Shown here in pieces: positions 49,921-61,095 of a DNA stretch of 64,000 nt (the first letter of the stretch is position 1; each line of letters opens with the position of its first letter). The position numbers and the translations under genes were made by a program. The DNA comes from Lantana camara. Lineage: Eukaryota > Streptophyta > Magnoliopsida > Lamiales > Verbenaceae. The notes beneath the pieces are model-generated. The model searched no databases. It saw only the letters and a program-made list of their open reading frames with translations, and had not been told where the DNA came from. The stretch spans positions 79,200,501 to 79,264,500 of the forward strand of contig CM074862.1 of assembly GCA_037501455.1 (NCBI GenBank). Direction: 5' to 3'.

Positions 49921-50549
49921 TGGAGGTTCCTGACACGGACGGTCAGTTGTTCGACCCTGATCAATGTCGCGACCCACAAGGAACTCTCGACACGATATTT
50001 GATTAAACGCAATTCGACCATGATCTTTAGCGTTTTGAACAAGTCAACTTTCAGACGAACAATGTAACTCACAACATGCAATATGACCACTTCTGTGCAA
50101 TATGACCACTTTTGGACTTCATAAAGCGCCTCACCCCCGGGACCACTTCTATGCTGGACCGAGCAATGGACTTTAACATGTAACTCACATAACTTATATT
50201 TGGTAATGGAAAATTAACTAAGTGTTGTGTTTGAATTCCATGCATTTTGTATAGTGCTTGGACTTTAAGTGTTTGAACTTTGGAATCAAATTTTTTTACC
50301 ATCGGAGGGCTTGGCTCCCCCTCCTCAAGTAGGCTTCTTGAGCCGAATTCATATTGTAAAAAAATTTGTAAGTATTCAAACACGAGATAAAACGAGCAAA
50401 GCTACGAGGTCGTCGCTTTTCATTAAATCAAACTGAACGGAACACTTGTACAAATACATACGTCTTTCTTTCCTAACATAAGCTGATGAGAAACTAAACT
50501 AAATGCTAAAGAAAACAAACATCATACTTAGATAAAAACGCAAGAAATC
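49921..50549. other. Spacer between Tat antisense ORF and pol
   Basis: 630 bp, AT-rich, no domain found. A short phrase (GCAATATGACCACTT) is repeated at about 50079 and 50097. Confidence 0.6.
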
Positions 50550-52165
50550 TTACTTGTAGAACTTTTTCAAGTTGGTCGCGTTCCAAGGCCTGGGCAGGGG
50601 CTTATTTTCCGTATCCGCCAAGTGATAAACATTGTTGGCGAGAGCTTTGATCACCTTGTATGGACCCTCCCAGTTCTGCTGGAGCTTTCCGACGTGTTGG
50701 GAAACTTCAACTTTTCTAAGCACTAAGTCTCCAAGTTGGAAGTTTTGGGGATTAACGTCTTTGTTGTAGTGCTTGGCCATTGATGCCTGATAGCGCTTCA
50801 TACTTTGCCAAGCTCTGATCCATTTTTCCTCGAGACAGTCGAGTTCGAGCGCCTTTTTATCTTTATTGGTAAGTGGAACAAAGTATGCAACCCGAGTGGT
50901 CTCGTGGAGAATCTCAACTGGTAGAACCGTTTGGACACTGTAGACCAGCAAAAAAAGGGGGCTTTCGTTCCTGGTGGTTCGAGGTGATGTTCGGTATGCC
51001 CAAAGGACTCGAGGAAGCTCCTCGGCCTACTTGGTTCTTTCTCCATCGAGGATAGTCTTCAAGTTTGTCAGAATGATTCGATTAGTCACTTTGGCTTGTC
51101 TATTTGACTGTGGATTGCCAACCTAGAAGAACCGTTGTTCAATTCCACGCCCATAACATCAATCCACTGTTTGCCTGCTGATGAATTGGAGCCCGTTGTC
51201 CGAGACAAGGACTTGGGGTACTCCAAAACGATAAATGATATTTTCCCATATGAAATCCTAAACAATGGAGTCGATGATCTTTGCAACGGGTTCAGCCTCG
51301 GCCCATTTCGTGAAGTATTCCACTGCTAGAATTACATACAGCTTTTGAGCCTTTGCCAACGGGAATGGCCACATGATATTGATCCCCCACTAATTGAAAG
51401 GCCATGAAATCTTGTGGCTTACCATCTCCGAGGCGGGTTGGTGGAGAACATTCCCGAACTTTTGGCACTGAGGGCATTTGCTAGCATAGTCAATAGTGTC
51501 GACAAGCAGGGTTGGCCAGAAGAAACCTGCTCGGGCAATCTTCTTGGCGAGCGCTCTTCGTCTGCATGTTTTCCACAAGTGTTTTCCTCATGGCAAGAGT
51601 GAATATGTTTGAGAACTTACTTGGTTTGCGATGGGCAGAAGCATCTCTGATCTGGTCCAAAGAATGATTTACGAAACAATCTCCCCTCCTCATCTAAGGT
51701 GTACCGAGCAGAGCGACACCTTATCTGTCAGGCTTGAGTTCGGTCCGAGGGAAGTACTCCATCCCTAAGAAAGATCACCAAGGGGTCAAGCCAACACGGC
51801 TCGGCCAGATCGAAGGAGAGTACTTCTTTGCGACCTTCCGAGGCGATTGCAGGATCCTTCGCGGTCAGCGAAGTAATTGCATGATTTGAGGTGCCTTGCA
51901 TACTGTTCTAGAATTTGGATATGGCATCCGTCCTTTGATTTTCCTCCCTTGGTATTTGCAAAAGGCTGAAGGTTTTGGACCGAGCATGGAGTTCGTTCAC
52001 CTTCTATAAATATTGGATCATGGTTTCTTCCTTTGCTTTATATGAGCCTTCTACTTGACTTTCCACGAGTTGGGAATCAGTAAATACCGCCAAGTGTTAT
52101 ATTCCCCTTCGTAATGCCAAGTCGCGTCCGGCCTAGAGGGCCTCATTTTTTTCCTTATTATTGGA
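50550..52165 (-). pseudogene. pol: RNase H-integrase of Tat-type element, decayed
   Basis: Minus strand, right to left: an RNase H piece near 52140-52020 (AVFTDSQLVES, with stops), then about 51580-51390 the integrase zinc region (ALAKKIARAGFFWPTLL, CPQCQKFGN, then a PWPF-like motif), a heavily broken catalytic core at 51390-51000, and the C-terminal part 50951-50550. The last piece is open for 133 residues: LVYSVQTVLPVEILHETTRV, HYNKDVNPQNFQLGDLVLRK, NWEGPYKVIKALANNVYHLA and PWNATNLKKFYK, the usual end of Tat pol. RT should lie further right but is absent because the MULE region starts at about 52171. Confidence 0.85.
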
Positions 52166-52170
52166 ATATG

Positions 52171-52320
52171 TTTTTGGCAAAAAATACACCCAAATCGAGT
52201 TTTCAACTTCAAAATTCGAGAACTCTACCCTCCCATAATCGAGTACCCGATTCATATAATCGAGAACTCGATCCTCGCTTAGTCGAGTACTTGATTTATA
52301 TAATCGAGTACTCGATTCGT
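52171..52320. repeat. Phased dyads at left end of MULE region (TCGAGTACTCGA type)
   Basis: TTTTTGGCAAAAA (centre 52177) followed by six TCGAG-NN-CTCGA-like sites with centres at 52200.5, 52221.5, 52244.5, 52265.5, 52288.5 and 52309.5. Spacings are 23.5, 21, 23, 21, 23 and 21. It lies between Tat RNase H and the transposase gene, where the element's terminal region should be. Confidence 0.85.
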
Positions 52321-52374
52321 ATTTATGAAGTATTTTTTTTTTAATTTTCTACTGCATGCATGGTTAATTAAATC

Positions 52375-54753
52375 TTGTTTCCGATTGTGTGTAGGAATGG
52401 CGACTGGGTTTTGTCGAAATTTGTTGTTGGAGTTGAATATGGATTGTGGGAAGAAGAATCCACGTGTTGGAATTGGGTTGCGGACAACAAGCAAATGACT
52501 GCTCTTCTTATGAACAACCAGACTACATTTCAAATGTTGATAAGCGATATTATCGAATAATCAGGATTTACTTGCTCCCATGATGATGTACATGTGAAAT
52601 ATTTCTTACAAGTGCACCTCCAACCTATTATCCAACTGAAATAAAGTCTGATTGTGACCTTCAAGTTTACTTCTCCGACATCTCTCCTCTGGGTTGGAGG
52701 CCCATTTTAAAGGTTTCTATTGATAGGAGGGAGAGTCAAGCAGAATCCGACCATGTTGATACAACCGGGTTTACTGAGGATGAAGATCAATCTGAACAAG
52801 ATTATGAAGACTTCAATCTCCCTGATAACAACCTTGAAGACTTCAATCTCCTTGGTAACAACCTTGTTGTTAACTATACAAGCGACGATGTAAACAAAGA
52901 AATGGTAAATTGTTGTAATGAAGATCTTCAACATCCCTCTGAAAATGTAATCGACGAAGAAGTGCCCAATCAATCTATTAATGAGAAAGAAGAAGCCATC
53001 ATATGTTATGATAATCCAGAGGTCAGGATTGAAAGTCATACGTGGGATGATGGTTCAGATTTTAATGATGATGAAGAGTTTATAAACAAAGAAGATGCCA
53101 GTATGAAGCTCAACCGAGTTGCATGTAAGGGAAGCTTCCAATTTCAAACAATAAAATCAACACAGTCCCTTATTGTTCTTGGATGTTATTCCAAGGATTG
53201 CAAGTGGTGGGTTCGGTGTGTTAAATATCCTAATTCTGACAAATTTATCCTCCGAAAGTATAATCGGATTCTCAGTTTTGGGTTGGAATAGGTATCTACT
53301 CATCATCAACAGGCAACCGCAAAAATTATTGGGGAATCAGTGAAACATTTGTTTATAGACGGGAAAGGTCCCACACCACGCGAAATTCAAAAGCACATCC
53401 AAGCTCAATTGGGGTTCAAGGTTATTTACTAGAAGTGTTGGATGGGCAGAGTACATGCAAGGAATATTGTCAGAGGATCACCTGAGCATGGATATGTAAT
53501 TATAGATGCATATCGTTATATAATCACAAGTGGGAATGAAGGAAGCATCACTAAATTGGTTCTTGACAACGAAGACAGGTTTCTTCATACGGGGATTTAC
53601 ATTCATGCATAAGGTGTTAGCCATTGATGGTTGCTTCTTGACCGGTAAATATGTTGGTACTATCCTATTGGCTACTGCACAAGATAGCGAGAACCATACG
53701 TATCCTATTGCATGGGCAGTGGTCGATTTAGAAAATAATGCATCATGGGAATGGTTTTTTAACAATTTAAAAAGGATAGCAGTTGATAGTGAAGATCTCT
53801 GCATAATATCCGATAGACATGTTTCCATTAAAAATGTTGTTGCCAAGGTTTATCCTATAGTACATCATGGATTTTGTACGAAGCACTTATCGGAGAACTT
53901 GAAACAACGTTTCAGAAAAAGTGCGATCATTGAGCCATTTTTTAGGGCAGTCAAAGCATACACCGTGGAAGATTTCATGGAGCACTACAGGCAGATCGAA
54001 CGTATTCACAAACGTGCAGTGGAATACTTGAAGGATGATGTTGGTTTCGAGTTATGGAGAGGGTTCATTCTAAAGGAAACAGGTATGATGTTCTGACTAG
54101 CAACATTGCCGAGTCTGTTAATTCAAGGATTCGATTTGAAAGAGAGTATCCTATCCCTACTATGTTTGAGTATATCATACGAATTTTGGCTGATTAGTTC
54201 AACACTCGGCGAACGGACATGATCAACTGCAATACAATTCTGGTGCCATCAAAAGAGAAAGTTCTGTGGAGTAATTTGGAGAAATCTAAAGGTTGCATTG
54301 CACAACACTTCACTGCTCATGAATTTTCTGTTCGCGGACTTAGAGAAGAGGTTTTGGTTGACTTGAAATATGAAGTGCACATGTGGAGCCTTCCAAGTGG
54401 ATAAGATCCCCTACCCCCATGGATTATCTGCCTTAAGGGAGCAAAACATAGAAGGGTTTGGACAAAGAATATATTCCTTATGCTCCAAATTTTACACTGT
54501 TGAGTATTACATACATGCCTATTCCGAGATAATATTCCCTACACCTCCAGAGCTACAATGGGAGCTGCCTGAAGATATAGGTATTAAACTAGTAAAGCCA
54601 CCACCACTGAAGGTGCTTGTTGGAAGGAAAAGGATGACGCGATTTCGGGCACCTTCTGAGGGAAGAAAAAGATACAATACTTGTTCCAAGTGTGGACAAA
54701 AGGGGCACAAAAAGACTACATGTGAACAGGGTGTCGAAGAATCGAATAGCTAA
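52375..54753 (+). pseudogene. Mutator-like (MULE) transposase, frameshifted
   Basis: Pieces in order. 52375-52560 is an N-terminal piece. An acidic linker is open from about 52600 to 53291 and begins PPTYYPTEIKSDCDLQVYFS; its end is the MuDR-type DNA-binding part (LNRVACKGSFQFQTIKST, then CYSKDCKWWVRC). 53292-53530 has two stops (with GPTPREIQKHIQAQLG and RIVRGSPEHGY-like sequence). 53530-54096 is the MULE catalytic domain (LAIDGCFLTGKYVGTILLAT, IISDRHVSIKNVV, HHGFCTKHLSENLKQRF). 54097-54404 continues (LTSNIAESVNSRIRFEREYP, one stop). After a one-base shift, 54370-54753 holds the SWIM zinc finger (CTCGAFQVDKIPYPHG) and a CCHC knuckle (CSKCGQKGHKKTTC). The SWIM CxH reads YxH, so a zinc ligand is lost. 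It would have cut and pasted MULE ends in the nucleus; this copy cannot be translated whole. Confidence 0.9.
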
Positions 54754-56171
54754 TAGAGAATTCGATTGGTTTTTTGTTTTGTATTTTGCATAATTTTATT
54801 TAAAGAAATGGAGTCTGAGTCGAGTACTTGATCAACTTGTCGATCTTATACATATTTTAGACTGACTGATGTGCTAAATTCAGAAAAAAGAAGAAAAAAA
54901 AAACACAAATAACATAATAGACCATTTTTCATTATGTGGGGAACATGATTTTGGCTAAAATACACCCAAATCGAGTTTTTGACTTCACAATTCGAGAACT
55001 CGAATCTTTCATAGTCGAGTTCTCGATTGATTATTAACATTTTACAAAATCATATTATGACTCGACATTGTAGATCCTTTGTATTTTCCAGTTTCATTTT
55101 GCTTCAGGCTCCATTTAGAACCTTTGTGTCTTCTTCCTAATTTTAGGAATATATATAATTTCGAATAACTTCTCCGGAACATTTTACAAAATAAGATAAT
55201 CACTAAATTCGGAAAAAGAACAAATTCAACATATTGGAACATTCTTCAATATGTGTTGTAACGCCCTGGTTTCTCATTTATACTAATATGTCGTATTTGT
55301 TATAAATTACGCAATTAAATCATTTAACTATGTGATTAATTGTTTATAAGTGTTTTAAATATTTAATTTTAATATAAATTGTTATTATTTTATTTTATTT
55401 ATAATGTTGCATTTCGTTAATTTAGTGATTTATTTTGTTAATTAAGTTATTAATGTTAATTAACCTATATCCTTAATTATTTGAATTAATTTCAAATGTC
55501 CGTTGACTTTGTTTTAATTTAAAATAGAATTTAAATTTTAGTTTTAATTTATAATGTATGAATTTATTAAGATTATGCTCGTGAATATTTATTCGTGCTT
55601 CGTTCTTATATGAATTGATATCGAAATGTCATAGAAATTTAGTATGTTGTAGATTTATGTGTTATGAACCTGTCTATATACTCGGTTTATATTTTCGAAC
55701 TCGTTTGACGTGGTAACGAATTTAATTTGAATTGTGGAACCAAATCGGGGGCTAACGAGCAATTAGCGCACCCTTTGTTCCGTATGTGATATCTTGAGCT
55801 CAGGAACTTGGATTCGAGTTCCTTCAACTTCATTGAACTCGTATCGAAGATTCGGGTTTAATGAACTTAACCTTATAATTTTCCGAAATCGTTTGGACCT
55901 TCGAAATCCAACCGAAAAACGAAACGGCACCAAAACTACCATATTTTACTAAAATGGCCCTAACTTGTTCAAACCTTAACCAAATTAACTATGGTTGGAG
56001 TCCTTGTAACCCTATTTCAGCCCACTATCATCCCATACTCATCCCCAACCGAACAAATCCTCACAAGCAAGAAAATTCAGCCAAAGTTTCTGCTTTCCAG
56101 TTTCCCGTCACTTTGCAATCCTTTGAGATTTTGGAGCTCAAATCTCTTCCAACTTTCATCCAATCAACAAG

Positions 56172-58525
56172 GTGAGTTAGGGTTATGTTATACATGCATC
56201 TCTGGTCATTTTGATCCATTCATCCCTAATTCTAAGTCAGTTTTCATGGAGTTTTGATGATTTGAGGGAATAGTTAGGTTTAAGAGTGTTTTGATGAATT
56301 CTTGAAATCCTTTGGCTTATAACTTGTTTCGGTGCTATATATATGATTCTTTTCCATTTATGACTGAGTATGCTTGTATTAGTTGGTGGTTAAGAGTTGG
56401 GTGAGTTACCATTAATGAACTTGTTATGAAATGCATGAAACTGGAACTGATTCTTCCTCTCTCTCGATGTACTGCTGCTCCTTTTTGCATTGTTTGTTGC
56501 TCATATATAGCTGATCTTGTTGCATAAAGAGTGGATGGATTGTTGCCCTTTTTTGCTTCATTTTGGCCCTGTTTTGCTACGTTTTGTTACTGTCATGCTG
56601 CTGCTCTTTTCCATGCTTTGTTGGTGTACTTTTCCATTCGTTTTGTGGGAGTTTTGATGCCTTTTTGCTGCTACATTTGATGCCTTGATTGCTGCTATCT
56701 TCTGCTGAGTATTCATGAAGGTAAAACAGAGGCTTAAGCCTTGATCTGCTGCTGCCTCACGTCTGTAATGTAACTCCCCGGCCGGGGAGATTTTGTGCAT
56801 GGAAAAAGCCCGGTCGGGTAGCTGTGTTGCAGAAGCTGCTGCTTCCTTCTTCCATTTATGCAATTGTTTGAGCTATTTTATGCGTAATCCTTGTTTACTA
56901 ATGCATGTTTGCATGCTTGAAACTTGGTAGGTACGTGTGTTTACATATTTGCATGCATTATGTAATTTAATTGTTATTGTTTATGCATGCCTACTGTGTA
57001 AACGTATATATATAATATATTAGTGATGCATGCAGTGCTTGTGCATTACATGTTAGCATGCATGAAATGTTTTGAATTGTTTTGTTATGCATGCAACATG
57101 TACGTGCATAATTACATATAATAGTATGTGCATGCATGGTGGTGGTTGTAAATGGTTGCATGCATGGTATTAATTATGCGTGTGTAATATATATATAACT
57201 TATTTGCATGCATATTTAATTTATTACCTTATTGCATGCATGCGTTTGTGTTTAAATGTGAGTATTAATGTGTTATATTAGTAATATATGCATGCATGCG
57301 CATGTAAATATATATATATTAAGTATTTATGTATATTATATATATGTTTATGATATATTAAATATTGATTGATTTAATTAAATTATGGAAATTAAATTGT
57401 TATCTATTTCATGTTCCTTTTTAATTTCCAATTTTAAATTGAATGTAATTATTTGTCTACTCTATAATTGCAAACGTGTTATAGTATGTGATATGACCAT
57501 TATTTGAATTCATGGATTGAACTTAATGAATATGAACGCTTCCTTGAACGAATGAATGGCTCATTTATATGATTTAAATGCGTTAATCATGCACATGAAT
57601 GTGTTCATTACATAATATTATCTTTGATGCATTCATAGCATGATCATTTCATGTCATGCGTCATATATGATTCATTTGGAGTCTTGAGTCTCACGAGCAC
57701 GTTACGTTGTCTTTTGCACAGTTCTCTCCAGGGTGGAGATATCGGGTTCATAGGACACTTTCGAGTCTCCTTTTCTTCTTGGTATTATTCGGTAAGAGGC
57801 GTTCAGGTGGGTTTCTCTACTATTTTTGATAAATGACCCTATATACTCCCAACGTTTAAAGATTTCGGCTAAAACTATTATATGTATATAGAGTCGTTTT
57901 CAAGGGTCATTGATTTTAAAAGTAAAGCCCTTCTTTTATGAACCTACCAAATGTTTTGGCGAGAAAGAATGAATGAATGCACAGAATGGGGCACAGGGAC
58001 TTGGTGTGAGTGGTGACCCGAGGAGGCAAGGGCTGACGGTGATCCCTCACACGAGTTCCACCAATGAACGGTGTAACAAGACCTCATTAGGAGTTAACGA
58101 GGAATGGACGCTAAGTGCCATCTGGGGAGTCATGTTCCCCTTTTGGTCAATGAATGGATGGTTCGGGCCGATCACCCGGCCATCACCCGGAGGAAGAAGG
58201 TGTTAATGTTCATGAATGTGCACAAAAGAATGTTATGCATGAATGAAAGAAAGAAAGAAAGAATGTTTAATCAACTACACGAGGTGTTGGTTGGAGATAA
58301 TGCACGCCCACTTGCCGGGCCACAAACGACCTAATGAAAAATGAACGTTATAATCCCTTTTGATGACTTCTTTATTTTACACAATTAGGAAATGCTCTAA
58401 AACCTCATTTGGGATTATAACTTGCATGTAAGTGTTAAATATTGTTGTATATGCTATTTATACCTCATTTTATACCCACCAGTCTCGTATAGACTGAACC
58501 CGGATTATTTTCAGTGTTCTTGCAG
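56172..58525 (+). other. Predicted LTR intron of S5 (2354 nt)
   Basis: CAACAAG|GTGAGT, a strong plant donor, to TGTTCTTGCAG|GTTTGG, followed by GTGCTAGGCGGGAAG. Confidence 0.55.
56774..56820 (+). repeat. Dyad pair in S5 (CTCCCCGGCCGGGGAG type)
   Basis: A perfect 16-bp palindrome centred at 56781.5 and a CCCGGTCGGG copy centred at 56813.5, again 32 bp apart. TTTTGTGCATGG lies between them. This is the smallest version of the pattern, one pair only. Confidence 0.85.
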
Positions 58526-59829
58526 GTTTGGAGTGCTAGGCGGGAAGTCAAGTCTATTTAGTCTTTTGGTTAAGTCAGAGTCTGTTCATCTACATATTGA
58601 ACCATGATTTGTTTAAGTTGGAGGATGTAAGATTTGTATTGATTGTTACCACTGTCATGAATTATGAATGAGTTTATAAGAAACCGTAATTGAAGTGTTA
58701 TGATTTTATTGATTTTCGGGATTAGGTATATATGCTAGTTGAACCCGTTGTTATTTGCTTATCTTGTTATTTATGTAGGTACTTCGCTTCCTCATTGGTA
58801 TTCTTTCTATTTTATTGTATCTTTGGTTGCGAAAGTTAGCTCCCGCCTAGCTTAGTGAGCGTGTATGTCCCCGTTCGCAGTGATTTAGCTCGGCTATGGA
58901 TTATCCATTTCATATTCGGGTCGGGTCTCGGTGCGGGGGATGGGTACCTTGCGCTCGGGTGCTACATGTGGGGAACATGATTTTGGCAAAAATACAACCA
59001 AATTGAGTTTTTGACTTCATAATTTGAGAACTCGAACCTTTAATAGTCGAGTACTCGATTGATAAAATCGAGTTCTCGATTGATTATTAACATTTTACAA
59101 AATCATATTATGACTGGACATTGAGATCCTTTATATTTTCCAATTTCATTTTGCTTCAGGCTCCATTTAGAACCTTTGTGTCTTCTTCCTAATTTTAGGA
59201 ATATATATAATTTCGAATAACTTCTCCTGAACATTTTACAAAATAAGATAATCACTAAATTCGGAAAAAGAACACATTCAACATATTGGAACATTCTTCA
59301 ATATGTGGAGAGCATGATTTTGGAAAAGGACAACCAAATCGAGTTTTTGACTTCACAATTCGAGAATTCGAACCTTTAATAGTCGAGTACTCAATTGATA
59401 AAATCGAGTTCTCAATTGATTATTAACATTTTACAAAATCATATTATGACTCGACATTGTAGATCCTTTGTATTTTCCAGTTTCATTTTGCTTCAGGCTT
59501 CATTTAGAACCTTTGTGTCTTCTTCCTAATTTTAGGAATATATATAATTTCGAATAACTTCTCCTGGACATTTTACAAAATAAGATAATCACTAAATTCG
59601 GAAAAAGAACACATTCAACATATTGGAATATTCTTCAATATGTGGGGAACATGATTTTGGCAAAAATACAACCAAATCAAGTTTTCGACTTCACAATTCG
59701 AGAACTCGAACCTTTAATAGTCGAGTTCTCGATTGATAAAATCGAGTTCTCGATTATTTTTACATTTTAGATCCTTTATATTTTCCAGTTTCATTTTTTT
59801 TCAGGCTCTATTTAGAAATTTTGTGTATT

Positions 59830-60330
59830 CCTCCTTAATCACAAATCTACCGTATATGATTGAAATGCTTCTGAAAATCGTCATTTCCGTAGGACTTGTT
59901 GCCAAACAGTAACAATCAATAGATTTCTTTGTTTGGCCTTGCACTAGTTCGTTAGACATTGTAGAAGAACTAAGTAATGTGCAATACATAAGATAATCAT
60001 GAGATGCTTCGTGCAGCCTTTGTATAACAACGAAAGGAAACCCCTGGAAAATGCGATTGAAGATTTATTATTAAAAATAAATATATATTAAATCATCAAT
60101 CGCTTTTTCCAGGGATTCCTATCGTTGTTATACAAAGGTTGCATGCAACATATAATGACTATCTCATGTACTGCCCACAATATAGTTCATCTACAACTAG
60201 TAACGAGTACATGGACCAAACAAAGAAACATACATTGATTCCTACTATTTGGCAGAAATCATACAGCAAACTTGATAATTTTCAGAAGCAATTCAAACTA
60301 ATAGGGCAGACTCTTACAGATTTTCGGGCG
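59830..60330. repeat. Long inverted duplication (two ~180-bp diverged arms plus near-perfect central hairpin)
   Basis: Plus sequence from 60142 to about 60330 matches the reverse complement of about 59830-60012 with many changes; both encode related nonsense such as QTKK and FQK/FRS in matching places. The central part 60013-60142 is a foldback of about 60-bp arms around an AT-rich loop (60074-60085): CCTTTGTATAACAACGA on the left pairs with TCGTTGTTATACAAAGG on the right, and CCTGGAAAA with TTTTTCCAGG. No TIR-like ends or clear target duplication were seen. Confidence 0.85.
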
Positions 60331-60423
60331 ATTCGAACGCTTGAATCAGTGGCGGAAGAGGGTGACGGCGCTTAGGGTTTTAGTGTTTTGGTTTATAAAT
60401 GAATGAAAACCAAAATGTCCACT

Positions 60424-60424
<1 letters not shown>

Positions 60425-60480
<56 letters not shown>
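60425..60480. repeat. (AT)n microsatellite
   Basis: About 55 bp of uninterrupted AT dinucleotides. Confidence 0.97.
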
Positions 60481-60686
60481 CGTAATTGAGCGCTAGGGTT
60501 TTGCAAAACAGCCCCTCGAGTTAGTTAAAATTAAAGAAGAATATTTAAATATATATTAATCGCTATACATCGAACAACATGTGGTCCCTGTACATTAGTC
60601 GTTTATAGCCGTTATTTGCTTCTCTTAATATAAGTATTTGCATGTCTATTTTCATGATTATTCATTCTTTCAAGCATCCAAGAATA

Positions 60687-61037
60687 ATGTCAAGTTCACA
60701 CAGCTCTAGCTATACAAGCAACGCTACATTGAGATATAGAAAGGAGAAATACAGGGAAAGATCATGCGATCAGTGGACTAAAATCAAGGTGGTTGATAAG
60801 GATAATTGTAATAGAGGAAGGTTGTTTTATTGTTGCAATATGCATGGATTTTATCAGTGGTGTAACCCAATCGAAGAGGAACAACATGATCAATATCAAG
60901 GGGAAACAACAAGCAGACCAACAACAACATTCATTCGAGACAAGCCAGAACAAATAATGTTGTACAGGTTAATAGTTATGAATATGTGTCTTCTAGCATT
61001 GATATTGATTGTTTACCTTTTTAAATCTATATTGTAA
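60687..61037 (+). CDS. Small GRF-type zinc-finger protein with C-terminal membrane segment
   Basis: 116 residues from ATG 60687 (MSSSHSSSYTSNATLRYRKE); an in-frame ATG at 60642 would add 15 residues, but the short plant GRF proteins usually begin MSSS-like. The GRF finger is seen in WTKIKVVDKDN, NRGRLFYCC and GFYQWC, giving the N-x-GR-x-FYC core and the closing W. The C-terminus has a hydrophobic stretch (RLIVMNMCLLALILIVYLF) that fits one transmembrane helix. Such proteins bind nucleic acid in characterised members of the GRF family; the function of this small plant form is not known to me. It lies between repeat arrays of the MULE region, so it may be a captured or element-borne gene. No break is visible. 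Confidence 0.65.
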   Translation: MSSSHSSSYTSNATLRYRKEKYRERSCDQWTKIKVVDKDNCNRGRLFYCCNMHGFYQWCNPIEEEQHDQYQGETTSRPTTTFIRDKPEQIMLYRLIVMNMCLLALILIVYLFKSIL

Positions 61038-61095
61038 GTAATTATTATCCATATTTTGTGTAATAAACAATCATTCTGATCAATATTTACGCTTT

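Larger units (their letters stand above)
47559..52170 (-). mobile_element. Tat-type Ty3/gypsy remnant, truncated on both sides
   Basis: Pol (RNase H to integrase C-terminus) runs on the minus strand at 52165-50550, and an antisense ORF runs on the plus strand at 48438-49920 downstream of pol. That arrangement is known for Tat/Retand-group elements. The left side is interrupted by B at 47558; the right side stops in RNase H where the MULE region begins. Neither LTR is in the window. Confidence 0.75.
55257..58966 (+). mobile_element. Solo LTR S5 (3710 bp), Tekay-like, in the 337-bp array
   Basis: Starts TGTAACGCCCTGG, ends GGGTGCTACA. Flanks TGTGT (55252-55256) and TGTGG (58967-58971); intact array units read TGTGG at this point, so the left copy has one change. 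Same family as S3. It contains runs of TGCATGCA-rich sequence (about 56890-57300). Short frames inside have no recognised product. Confidence 0.9.
54935..59840. repeat. Tandem array, ~337-bp unit, about 3.5 copies, split by S5
   Basis: Units start TGTGGGGAACATGATTTTGG at 54935, 58967, 59304 and 59641. Units 2 and 3 are both 337 bp; unit 1 is about 320 bp and ends at S5; unit 4 drifts off after about 150-200 bp. Each begins with TTTTGGCAAAAATACAACC and carries three or more TCGAG dyads; the rest is AT-rich (TTTTACAAAATCATATTATG and following). Minus-strand frames of 63-66 residues recur by repetition only. Confidence 0.9.

Noticed and set aside
60013..60142. Calling the hairpin a miRNA gene outright
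   Set aside because: No mature miRNA is recognised and no small-RNA data are available; it is reported only as a candidate.
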